A DNA stretch of 10,225 bases from assembly GCA_023430625.1 (NCBI GenBank), contig JAEZAA010000284.1, positions 1-10,225 on the forward strand, read 5' to 3'. Both the position numbers and the translations under genes were made by a program. This stretch comes from Pseudomonadota bacterium (GTDB lineage Bacteria > Pseudomonadota > Gammaproteobacteria > Pseudomonadales > Oleiphilaceae). The notes beneath the pieces were generated by a model. That model was not told the DNA's origin, did no database searches, and saw only the letters and a program-made list of their open reading frames with translations. Positions 1 through 5,368 of this stretch are shown in pieces (positions within the stretch are counted from its first letter, which is position 1; each line of letters starts with the position of its first letter).

Positions 1-209
1 CGCAGTAAGGTCATGCAGGAAGGATCCGAATCAGAGGGAAATTCAACGTCGACCAGTCCGAGCGATCCCGCCGTCAGAATCGTTTCAATGGTCTTGTGTG
101 GCTCATGATAACGCGAAAGAACGCGTAAACCATCGACGACAGAGAAAGCTATCGCGCGCAAGGAAACGAGAAAATCAGGAAGTATTCGAAGATACGAGGA
201 GGAGAAATT
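1..209. other. left-edge stretch without an assignable gene
   Basis: This stretch lies directly downstream of the 3' end of tRNA-Gly. I find no hairpin followed by a T-run that would end the tRNA transcript; a 5-bp hairpin at about 110-125 (ACGCG, AAAGAA, CGCGT) has no T tract. On the minus strand one frame stays open from the tRNA end to the window edge, about 69 codons, but it has no ATG before position 14 and no clear ribosome binding site. A plus-strand frame is open over the same bases and runs into the antisense of the tRNA, so openness here means little. A coding region starting beyond the edge cannot be excluded. Confidence 0.3.
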
Positions 210-285
<76 letters not shown>

Positions 286-315
286 TTTTAGAATGCGTCC
301 CAGACTCTTCAGCCT

Positions 316-350
316 GGCCGCTGCGGCCTTTCGTATCAGGCCTTTAGAAC
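316..350 (-). other. hairpin-forming leader of tRNA-Gly
   Basis: GGCCGC-T-GCGGCC (316-328) is a perfect 13-base inverted repeat. The right arm can instead pair with AGGCC at 338-342, because GGCCT at 325-329 and AGGCC at 338-342 flank an 8-base loop. The two folds are mutually exclusive. Both lie inside the predicted tRNA-Gly primary transcript, 30-65 nt before the mature 5' end, so they may act in processing. Neither is followed by a useful T-run on the minus strand, so I do not call a terminator. Confidence 0.35.
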
Positions 351-385
351 ATCTTCATCAGGTGATTGCCTAACGAAGTGGGCGC

Positions 386-414
386 ATTATACGAGGCGGA
401 TTTTCATGATGCAA
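386..414 (-). promoter_or_regulatory. sigma70 promoter of tRNA-Gly
   Basis: On the minus strand a -35 TTGCAT (409-414) and a perfect -10 TATAAT (386-391) are separated by exactly 17 bp. The discriminator just after the -10 is GCGCCC, the GC-rich type of stringently controlled stable-RNA promoters. The region upstream of the -35 (about 421-433) is A/T-rich, which could act as an UP element. Transcription should start near 379 and run through the hairpin leader to the tRNA at 285. Confidence 0.8.
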
Positions 415-494
415 GCCCCCTGTAAAAATCTTTGCGCCCGGCTTTAACTCCCCCGGCGCCCGCCAAGGAGACCTTCGCGCCCATCGCTTAAAGA

Positions 495-1202
495 CTACAG
501 GAACAGACCGATCACGCGGCGCCAAACTTCACGAATACGCTCTTCGTCCAGATCGCCATCATGCAACACGCCGCCGTATTCCATGGACGCTACCGCCCCC
601 ATCACAACTTCCGCATCGGCTTCCGGCGAAGGTGTTTTGAGGGTGCGCAAGAAATCCGTCAAACCCGCCACCCAGACCGAGCGGTACTTACGCGCCAACA
701 TTTTCAGGCTCTCGTCGCGCACGGATTCCAGCAAAAAGGCTTGCTCGGACAGCAGCTCGTCCTTGCGAAAACGCACCTGCGCCGTGATATATCGGGTGCC
801 CATTTCAACCAGGTCGTCCGCCAACGCCTGACGCTGCTCCGGCTTGTCGGCAATGGTGTCGATGTCATATTTTTCGACGCATCGATGCAGTTCGTTATAG
901 AAGAGTTCGAACTTTCGCTGGCTGTTCTCGGCGAACAACATGAAGGCATCGCTGATGAGCTCACCGATGTCCTTGAAATAATAGGTCGTGGATGCCAGCG
1001 GCACCTCCGCCTCCCGTGCCACGGCACGGTGCTTCACACCTCGAATCCCTTCCCGTGCGACAATGCGAAGTGCCGCCTCCAGAATCACGCGTCGGCGTTG
1101 CTCACTCTTGGCGCGCGCTGCTTTCCGACCCTGATAGTTGATGGAATTGCGCAATGAAACATCCTTGCGCACCGTGCTCGGAGTTGGTGTGGACTGAATC
1201 AT
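495..1202 (-). CDS. TetR/AcrR family transcriptional regulator
   Basis: This is a DNA-binding repressor of the TetR family, 235 aa in the form chosen. The helix-turn-helix lies at about residues 36-80, within which GVKHRAVAREAEVPLASTTY is the recognition region; TTYYFKD is the family's usual end of the domain. The C-terminal two thirds is all-helical ligand-binding and dimerisation sequence without a recognisable ligand class. A GTG at 1211 would add three residues but has no ribosome binding site. The ATG at 1202 has GGTGA five bases upstream, so I prefer it. A conserved-looking basic stretch YQGRKAARAKSEQRRR precedes the helix-turn-helix. The gene stands alone on the minus strand, and its upstream region carries a tandem repeat and two inverted repeats that could be autoregulatory. 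The regulated target is unknown; no efflux or degradation operon adjoins it. Confidence 0.93.
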   Translation of the reverse strand: MIQSTPTPSTVRKDVSLRNSINYQGRKAARAKSEQRRRVILEAALRIVAREGIRGVKHRAVAREAEVPLASTTYYFKDIGELISDAFMLFAENSQRKFELFYNELHRCVEKYDIDTIADKPEQRQALADDLVEMGTRYITAQVRFRKDELLSEQAFLLESVRDESLKMLARKYRSVWVAGLTDFLRTLKTPSPEADAEVVMGAVASMEYGGVLHDGDLDEERIREVWRRVIGLFL

Positions 1203-1227
1203 CGTGCTCACCCGTTGATTCTACTGC

Positions 1228-1302
1228 TATTGGCGTAGTTGTTCTTTTTGCTGCGTAGCTTTTACTGGTGTAGCTGTCTTTCTACTGGTAAAGCTGCTTT
1301 CT
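1228..1302. repeat. degenerate ~20-bp tandem repeat in the tetR leader
   Basis: Three 20-bp units align well: 1228-1247 (TATTGGCGTAGTTGTTCTTT), 1263-1282 (TACTGGTGTAGCTGTCTTTC) and 1283-1302 (TACTGGTAAAGCTGCTTTCT). A shortened unit of about 15 bp, TTGCTGCGTAGCTTT, fills 1248-1262. The array lies within 30-100 bases upstream of the tetR start, so it is probably in the mRNA leader or core promoter. The units are imperfect and contiguous, with no spacers, which excludes a CRISPR array. Confidence 0.6.
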
Positions 1303-1336
1303 TGCGTGCTGCTTGAGGTATGCAGTTCTTATGAGC

Positions 1337-1367
1337 TGATAGTATCAAACGATGAGAGGGTTCTCAT
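1337..1367. promoter_or_regulatory. paired inverted repeats, candidate TetR operators
   Basis: TGATA-G-TATCA (1337-1347) is a perfect 11-bp palindrome, and ATGAGA-GGGT-TCTCAT (1352-1367) is a perfect 6-bp inverted repeat with a 4-bp centre. They lie four bases apart, about 135-165 bases upstream of the tetR start. TetR-family proteins normally bind such palindromes in their own promoter region. A TTGATA hexamer (minus strand, 1343-1348) overlapping the first could be a -35, but I see no good -10 at the right spacing, so the promoter itself is not resolved. Confidence 0.4.
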
Positions 1368-1489
1368 GATCCATTTTTTGAGGCAGCGCATACTTTTACA
1401 AATGTCTTTCGACGACAGGCGAAAAATCGACAACTTTTTGGCACAGATGTGATGAAATCGACGCAAGTGGGGGTTGAAATGAATAGGTA

Positions 1490-2095
1490 CTACTGTCCAA
1501 AACTCGGCGCGCCCCGCTGTAGATAATCCTCCTCCGCCGCTGTATTGGCGCGCCTCAAGATTGCGTTCCGGTGGGGAAAACGTCCAAAGCGTTCAATGAT
1601 GTCCCGGTGGTCCCGCGCATACTCCAGAAAGCTTCCGATCAGGCCACGCAAGGGCTCCTGGCAAACCGCATAGAGCTGTTCGTAAAGAGCCACGCACTCG
1701 GCCTGGTCTTCACGCCGTTCGGAGTGCTCCAGCGGCAGATAGAAGAAGGCGCGCTGAATTTCCGGCAACCGCACGTCATCCCCCCGCGCCAGGCCAGCAC
1801 GGCATAGGGTGCGGGCCTGGCGATCATTCTCGAAGGCCATGGCCGTGCCGCGAAAGATGTTACGGCTGAACTGGTCGAGCAACAGGATCAGGGCCATGCG
1901 CCCCTCTGGAGTTACCTCCCACTGCTCAAGCCCGTTTTCCGAGGCCATGGTCACGTAGGACATGAAACGGCGGCGTAGCAACTGATCAAACTGGCGGGTG
2001 GCACGAAACCAGAGCTGGTACTTCTCCGGCTCAGGCATGCCATCCGCATCCAGCGGACCAAACCAGAAATCGAGAATATCCTTGGGCTTTAACAT
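1490..2095 (-). CDS. DUF924 family protein
   Basis: This is a 201-aa, full-length member of the DUF924 family (COG3803), soluble helical proteins with a TPR-like fold and no established reaction. Family landmarks appear in order: ILDFWFG at residues 7-13, LILLLDQFSRNIFRGTAMAF at 69-88, FFYLPLEHSE at 117-126, and RFGRFPHRNAILRRANTAAE at 169-188. No signal peptide or membrane segment is visible. The ATG at 2095 is preceded by GGAG (complement of 2101-2104) with five bases of spacing, which fixes the start. The gene is divergent from cbiX, with about 120 bases between the starts, and convergent with nothing. No terminator with a T-run is evident after the stop. Function cannot be inferred from the neighbours. 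Confidence 0.92.
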   Translation of the reverse strand: MLKPKDILDFWFGPLDADGMPEPEKYQLWFRATRQFDQLLRRRFMSYVTMASENGLEQWEVTPEGRMALILLLDQFSRNIFRGTAMAFENDRQARTLCRAGLARGDDVRLPEIQRAFFYLPLEHSERREDQAECVALYEQLYAVCQEPLRGLIGSFLEYARDHRDIIERFGRFPHRNAILRRANTAAEEDYLQRGAPSFGQ

Positions 2096-2156
2096 GGTGG
2101 CTCCTACCGCATCCTTCCTGTGGTTTTGAATTTTCCTTGAACAATCACCGCTCGGC

Positions 2157-2185
2157 CTGACAGTGTCCGCCGGCCGGTTTAGAAT
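2157..2185 (+). promoter_or_regulatory. sigma70 promoter of cbiX
   Basis: CTGACA (2157-2162) and TAGAAT (2180-2185) are separated by 17 bp, one mismatch each from consensus. The -10 lies 29 bases before the cbiX ATG, giving a short leader. The spacer contains the palindrome CCGGCCGG. Confidence 0.6.
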
Positions 2186-2214
2186 GACAGCATTTCATCC
2201 AGCGAGCCTGCCCC

Positions 2215-2604
2215 ATGACGGATTCCGTTCTCACCATTCTACTGGCACATGGCTCCAGCGACCCACTCTGGCTACAACCCTTCTTCGACCTGGAGCAACG
2301 TATCCAGAGCCAAGCGAAGCCGGTACGCCTTGCCTTCATGGAACTCGCCGCGCCCAGTCTGGACGACGTCATTGCCGAGGCCCATGGGCAAGGCTTTCAA
2401 CGAGCCGTGGTATTGCCGCTGTTCTTTGCGGCAGGCAGGCATTTGCGAATCGATGTCCCGCGCCAGATCGCACGGTTAACGCAAGCCTGGCACATGGATA
2501 TCCAACTGCTCCCCCCCATTGGCGAGCATTCATTGCTTGCGGATGCCATTGTACGGATTGCCGGAGAAGCCATCGATGCCAGCCAGTCACCAGACCACCG
2601 CTGA
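2215..2604 (+). CDS. cbiX: short CbiX/SirB-type sirohydrochlorin chelatase
   Basis: This is a 129-aa protein of the CbiX family, class II chelatases that insert cobalt or iron into sirohydrochlorin for cobalamin or siroheme synthesis. The N-terminal LLAHGSSDP motif puts the metal-binding and catalytic histidine at H12. FMELAAPSL (41-49) supplies the conserved glutamate, and GRHLRIDVP (74-82) the second histidine, H76. The length fits one chelatase domain; two-domain relatives are about twice as long, so this form should work as a dimer. There is no signal peptide. The start ATG follows the promoter at 2157-2185, and the 3' end overlaps the DUF523 gene by 29 bases. No other tetrapyrrole gene is in the window, so the metal and pathway are not decided. 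In many gammaproteobacteria CysG does the siroheme step, which makes a role other than siroheme possible. Confidence 0.85.
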   Translation: MTDSVLTILLAHGSSDPLWLQPFFDLEQRIQSQAKPVRLAFMELAAPSLDDVIAEAHGQGFQRAVVLPLFFAAGRHLRIDVPRQIARLTQAWHMDIQLLPPIGEHSLLADAIVRIAGEAIDASQSPDHR

Positions 2605-3484
2605 TCGACGGCCACGCCTGGGCATCAGCGCCTGTCTGACCGGTCTGCCCGTACGCTACGACGGCACCGATAAACGCTCCGATGTGATCCTTGAGCGCAT
2701 TGCACCTTTTGTGGCGCTCTACCCGCTCTGCCCGGAATCGGCAATCGGCATGCCGACACCGCGCCCACCGATCGATCTAGTCCAAACCAGCAACGGCATC
2801 ATCGCACAAGGCAAAACAGACCCGAACCTCAACCCTACGCAAAGTTTGCAAGGGCTGGCCCAGCGCACCGCCGAGCAGCCACTGGATGGTTTTATCCTCA
2901 CCCAACGCTCGCCCAGCTGTGGCCTGGAATCGACCAAGGTCTATCAAAACGGGGAACTGATCCACTCCCAAGGCACTGGGATCTTTGCCTCCGAGCTGGG
3001 TCGCCAGCGCCCTGACCTGCTGCTGGTGGAAGAGCAGGCTCTAATGTGCCCGCGACGTTGTTTCGCATTTTTGTGCGGCCTATACATGCACCAGCGGATG
3101 CCGAAGGATCAAGCTGCAGCTCAACATCTGCAACAGGAGCTCGGCTACCTCGTTGCAGGCTATTCCGCTGACGCCTGGCAGGCGCTGGAAGATCTGTCCC
3201 AACAGAGCGACGTTTCGGGCTATCGCCACCACCTCCAGCAAGTTCTTAAGGACTGGCTTGCAAAACCCATAGCCATCGCCCTCTGGTTGCAACAGGTTCA
3301 ATCCCACTTGCAGGCTCGGTATCGACGGGACACTGACCGCCCCCTGACGCTCGCCGAACTGGACAGCTGGCTCAGCCGGCAAGCTGGCAGCCCTTCCCCT
3401 GCCCCCAAACCTCTACCCTTTTTTGAGCACTGGGGACATGCAGCCTATGAAGACAGCTTCGAAAACCATGACAAGGTTCGTTGA
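2576..3484 (+). CDS. DUF523 (TudS-like) protein with long C-terminal extension
   Basis: This is a 302-aa protein whose first ~165 residues form a DUF523 domain. The cysteine motifs are ISACLTG (C20), YPLCPE (C52) and RSPSCG (C115), followed by CPRRC (C158, C162). Other landmarks are VRYDG, IGMPTPRPPIDL and QGTGIFA. DUF523 includes TudS, a thiouracil desulfidase whose [4Fe-4S] cluster is held by three cysteines matching the first three motifs; that this protein removes sulfur from a thiolated substrate is inference. Residues 166-302 are helical and polar and do not resemble the YbgA/DUF1722 domain often fused to DUF523. I prefer the ATG at 2576, which has GGAG at 2563-2566; an in-frame ATG at 2519 would lie deep inside cbiX and add non-conserved sequence. 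The overlap with cbiX implies one transcript. Confidence 0.85.
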   Translation: MPASHQTTADRRPRLGISACLTGLPVRYDGTDKRSDVILERIAPFVALYPLCPESAIGMPTPRPPIDLVQTSNGIIAQGKTDPNLNPTQSLQGLAQRTAEQPLDGFILTQRSPSCGLESTKVYQNGELIHSQGTGIFASELGRQRPDLLLVEEQALMCPRRCFAFLCGLYMHQRMPKDQAAAQHLQQELGYLVAGYSADAWQALEDLSQQSDVSGYRHHLQQVLKDWLAKPIAIALWLQQVQSHLQARYRRDTDRPLTLAELDSWLSRQAGSPSPAPKPLPFFEHWGHAAYEDSFENHDKVR

Positions 3485-3494
3485 GCCAGCCACC

Positions 3495-3559
3495 GCCATT
3501 GGTTATGGTGTTGCCATGGGCTAGCGCTAGGCCATTGCCATTGATTGCACGCCCATGGC
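3495..3559. promoter_or_regulatory. palindrome-rich intergenic segment
   Basis: The 112-base gap between the DUF523 gene and the next holds a perfect palindrome CTAGCGCTAG (3521-3530). It is flanked symmetrically by ATGG (3516-3519) and CCAT (3532-3535). Short GCCATTG/GCCATGG words recur at about 3495, 3513, 3531, 3536 and 3551. No T-run follows, so it is not a typical terminator. It could be an operator for the gene at 3597, whose promoter I cannot place. Confidence 0.3.
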
Positions 3560-3596
3560 GACGAATCGCCGGATCTGAATTTGCAGAAGAGAAACG

Positions 3597-4169
3597 ATGA
3601 AGTACGCCACCCTTGTTGTTGCCCTGCTGATGAGCGTTCTGGGATCGGCTGTATGCGCAGAAGAGCAGCTGCGCCAAAGCTTTCGCAGTTGCAGCATCAT
3701 TACCAGTGAGCGTCTGACCGCCCTACAGTTTCAGCAACAGGGTCTAAGCCTGGAGCAGTTGAAGGAGATTCTGCCGGTCAATTCGCCCAAGGCCTTCGAG
3801 CGTATTGGCCAGGTCTACGAACTGGTGGACAAAAGAGGTCCGGTTGCCACCTACCAGATCCTGAACCTGTTTTACCAGGAGTGCGCACAGACGGTTTATG
3901 ACACGCTCGGCAAGCCGCCGGTGACCCATCCGGAATACGGTTTCTACCTCTGTTCCGGGGAGAACAGTCTCAGGGCCAGGATACTTGCGGCCCAGGCTCA
4001 GGGTATTGCCCTGGCGCAGGCACGCCAACTGATCCCCCAGGCCCGTCAGGATGTGGCCGACGAGTTCTTCGCGCTGGCCGGTAAGGCTGGCACCGCAGCC
4101 GCTTATGACGAATCCGCGCGCCGGCTCAAAGCCTGCCTCAATGAAAACCTGAACGTTAGCGAGCCCTAA
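3597..4169 (+). CDS. exported protein of unknown function with two homologous halves
   Basis: I do not recognise this 190-aa protein. Residues 1-21 are a signal peptide: a Lys, a hydrophobic core TLVVALLMSVLG, and a cleavage site after VCA. The cysteine at 20 is preceded by valine, so it is a poor lipobox. The mature part has two halves that align in register. C32 is followed 16 residues later by QGLSLEQLKEILP and closes at C96; C119 is followed 16 residues later by QGIALAQARQLIP and closes at C180. Cysteine spacing is 64 and 61 residues, so each half may form one disulfide in the periplasm. The start ATG has the purine-rich AGAAGAG upstream. A weak hairpin with TTTT at 4177-4196 follows the stop. 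The neighbours give no hint of a role; a helical peptide-binding or inhibitor-like fold is possible. Confidence 0.75.
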   Translation: MKYATLVVALLMSVLGSAVCAEEQLRQSFRSCSIITSERLTALQFQQQGLSLEQLKEILPVNSPKAFERIGQVYELVDKRGPVATYQILNLFYQECAQTVYDTLGKPPVTHPEYGFYLCSGENSLRARILAAQAQGIALAQARQLIPQARQDVADEFFALAGKAGTAAAYDESARRLKACLNENLNVSEP

Positions 4170-4210
4170 CCGCTTCCCATACCAAAGGATGGTTTTCTAC
4201 CTACGGACAG

Positions 4211-4240
4211 TTGGAGAGCCCGGTTTATTTCCGATACAAT
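4211..4240 (+). promoter_or_regulatory. candidate promoter for the solute-binding-like gene
   Basis: TTGGAG (4211-4216) and TACAAT (4235-4240) are separated by 18 bp. This would give a leader of about 75 bases before the GTG at 4321. It lies just downstream of the weak hairpin ending the previous gene, so the two exported-protein genes are probably transcribed separately. Confidence 0.45.
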
Positions 4241-4320
4241 CGTGCCTAAATTGAGTCAAGACCACCGTGACTTCGGCTCAAGACTTCACCCAAAGATGTA
4301 CCTTTTAGCTGGTATCTCAC

Positions 4321-5124
4321 GTGCACGGATTGCGCCACATACTTCTCTGCCTGTTTCTGACTCCCGGCTGCGTTTCCGCTCAGTCTCTGGTTGTCGCCTC
4401 ATTCTGGTCCACGCCCACCGTCAGCATCTACGAGGATCTTGTCGCGCGAATGTACTGCGTGGCCGGCATTGACATTGAGTTCCAACGCTTCCCAGTGGTG
4501 CGGGCCCGCAAAGAGGCCGACGCAGGTAGAGTTGACGCAACCCTGTTGCATCACCCGGCCACGATTCCCAACCAAACACGCCTGCTCCCCCTGCGAGAGC
4601 CATTGCCGCCACTGCAACTGGTCTACGTGGCGCTGCGGTCCTTTCCCGAACTGGAGTTAAACGACCAAACTGCTAAAACATACCGGGTGGGCCATTTCCC
4701 TGGACTTGAGGTGGCCGCAGACAAATGGTGGAGTCCGCAATCAATCGCGGTCAATGGTGCCTACCGCCAGCTCTACTCACTGCTGATGGCTCGACGGATT
4801 GATGTGGCATTGGTGGGTTACTGGGAGGCGCCGCTGTTGCTCAAGGAGCACCGGGAATTGCGCAAGGTTGGCCATAACGTTGTCTCGCTCCCGGTTCACC
4901 ATTACGTCCATGAGAAACACCAGGAACTTCGCCCGCTACTGGAGCAGGAACTCAAGGGGTTAAAGACAACGCCGGGGACCACTGAACTGATCGAGAAAGC
5001 AAAAAGCCATCACCTGGCCGGGAGCACCAATGCCAGTGGCGCAACTCGCAAAATCGATTGCGCCGAGTTCCAATCTTCGGAAAAAGCGCCAGCCGCGCCG
5101 GCGGCGCCATTGATTCAGAAATGA
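4321..5124 (+). CDS. periplasmic substrate-binding (SBP_bac_3-like) protein
   Basis: This 267-aa exported protein resembles family 3 extracellular solute-binding proteins. Residues 1-20 form a signal peptide, with cleavage after VSA. A first β-strand LVVASFWSTPT (23-33) is followed by IDIEFQRFPVVRARKEADAG (50-69), the family's arginine-containing segment. A second lobe begins near YRVGHFPGLE (121-130), then LLMARRIDVALVGYWEAP (154-171). The arrangement matches members that sense or bind a small molecule without an adjoining ABC permease; no permease gene is nearby, so transport is not implied. The C-terminal ~40 residues are low-complexity (APAAPAAP). The GTG at 4321 has only a weak ribosome binding site, but no later start keeps the signal peptide. 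TPGC at 14-17 is a poor lipobox, making a lipoprotein less likely. Confidence 0.72.
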   Translation: MHGLRHILLCLFLTPGCVSAQSLVVASFWSTPTVSIYEDLVARMYCVAGIDIEFQRFPVVRARKEADAGRVDATLLHHPATIPNQTRLLPLREPLPPLQLVYVALRSFPELELNDQTAKTYRVGHFPGLEVAADKWWSPQSIAVNGAYRQLYSLLMARRIDVALVGYWEAPLLLKEHRELRKVGHNVVSLPVHHYVHEKHQELRPLLEQELKGLKTTPGTTELIEKAKSHHLAGSTNASGATRKIDCAEFQSSEKAPAAPAAPLIQK

Positions 5125-5144
5125 AACCTGACTCGCTGTAAATC

Positions 5145-5181
5145 TTGCCGCCCGCGACAGCAGACCCTGTAATTGTTACAA
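5145..5181 (+). promoter_or_regulatory. gap promoter with overlapping HexR-like operator
   Basis: TTGCCG (5145-5150) and TGTAAT (5168-5173) are 17 bp apart and form a plausible sigma70 promoter. The -10 is part of a perfect inverted repeat, TGTAA-TTG-TTACA (5168-5180). Read as CTGT-N7-ACAA (5167-5181), it differs by one base from TTGT-N7-8-ACAA, the half-site pattern described for the pseudomonad repressor HexR, which controls gap and Entner-Doudoroff genes. A repressor bound here would block RNA polymerase. No hexR gene is in the window, so the identity of the binder is inference. Confidence 0.5.
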
Positions 5182-5261
5182 GCCTTCCCCACCCGGTCTC
5201 AGCACTTTCTACCACGCCTTCACCCAGCAATCCGCAGCCGTCATTGCAGACGTTAGCCTGT

Positions 5262-5345
5262 AGCGCCCCTGGCGTTTAATGACACCGCGACCGAACCGAG
5301 GCGAGGCTTCTGGCGCATTCATTGCTGCCAGTTAGAGGATGGCAG
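5262..5345 (+). other. structured gap leader
   Basis: The predicted gap mRNA leader is about 190 nt. It contains two hairpins: AGCGCC-CCT-GGCGTT (5262-5276), followed by TAAT, and CTGCCA-N9-TGGCAG (5325-5345), which ends 10 bases before the ribosome binding site. Neither has a proper T-run. They may affect mRNA stability or ribosome access, and no known riboswitch class is recognisable. Confidence 0.3.
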
Positions 5346-5368
5346 GCAGAGTGATGAGGAGACATCAG

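Noticed and set aside
1..209. open minus-strand frame downstream of tRNA-Gly
   Set aside because: There is no start codon or ribosome binding site in range, a plus-strand frame is open too, and no family motif is visible.
561..1157. 198-codon plus-strand open frame opposite tetR
   Set aside because: It is antisense to a well-supported TetR gene, has no recognisable motif and follows the reverse-strand codon pattern.
1228..1302. CRISPR-like array
   Set aside because: The units are contiguous and imperfect, with no unique spacers and no cas gene nearby.
2519..2575. longer N-terminus for the DUF523 protein
   Set aside because: It would lie inside cbiX; the ATG at 2576 has a ribosome binding site and precedes the conserved domain closely.
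2163..2639. 158-codon plus-strand frame over cbiX
   Set aside because: It overlaps cbiX and the DUF523 start in another frame; its protein is arginine/proline-rich and matches no family.
4242..4472. 76-codon plus-strand frame before the solute-binding gene
   Set aside because: It overlaps the signal-peptide region of the better-supported gene in another frame and has no recognisable content.
5339..5368. longer N-terminus for gap
   Set aside because: The ten extra residues are not family-like, and GAGGAG is correctly spaced only for the ATG at 5369.
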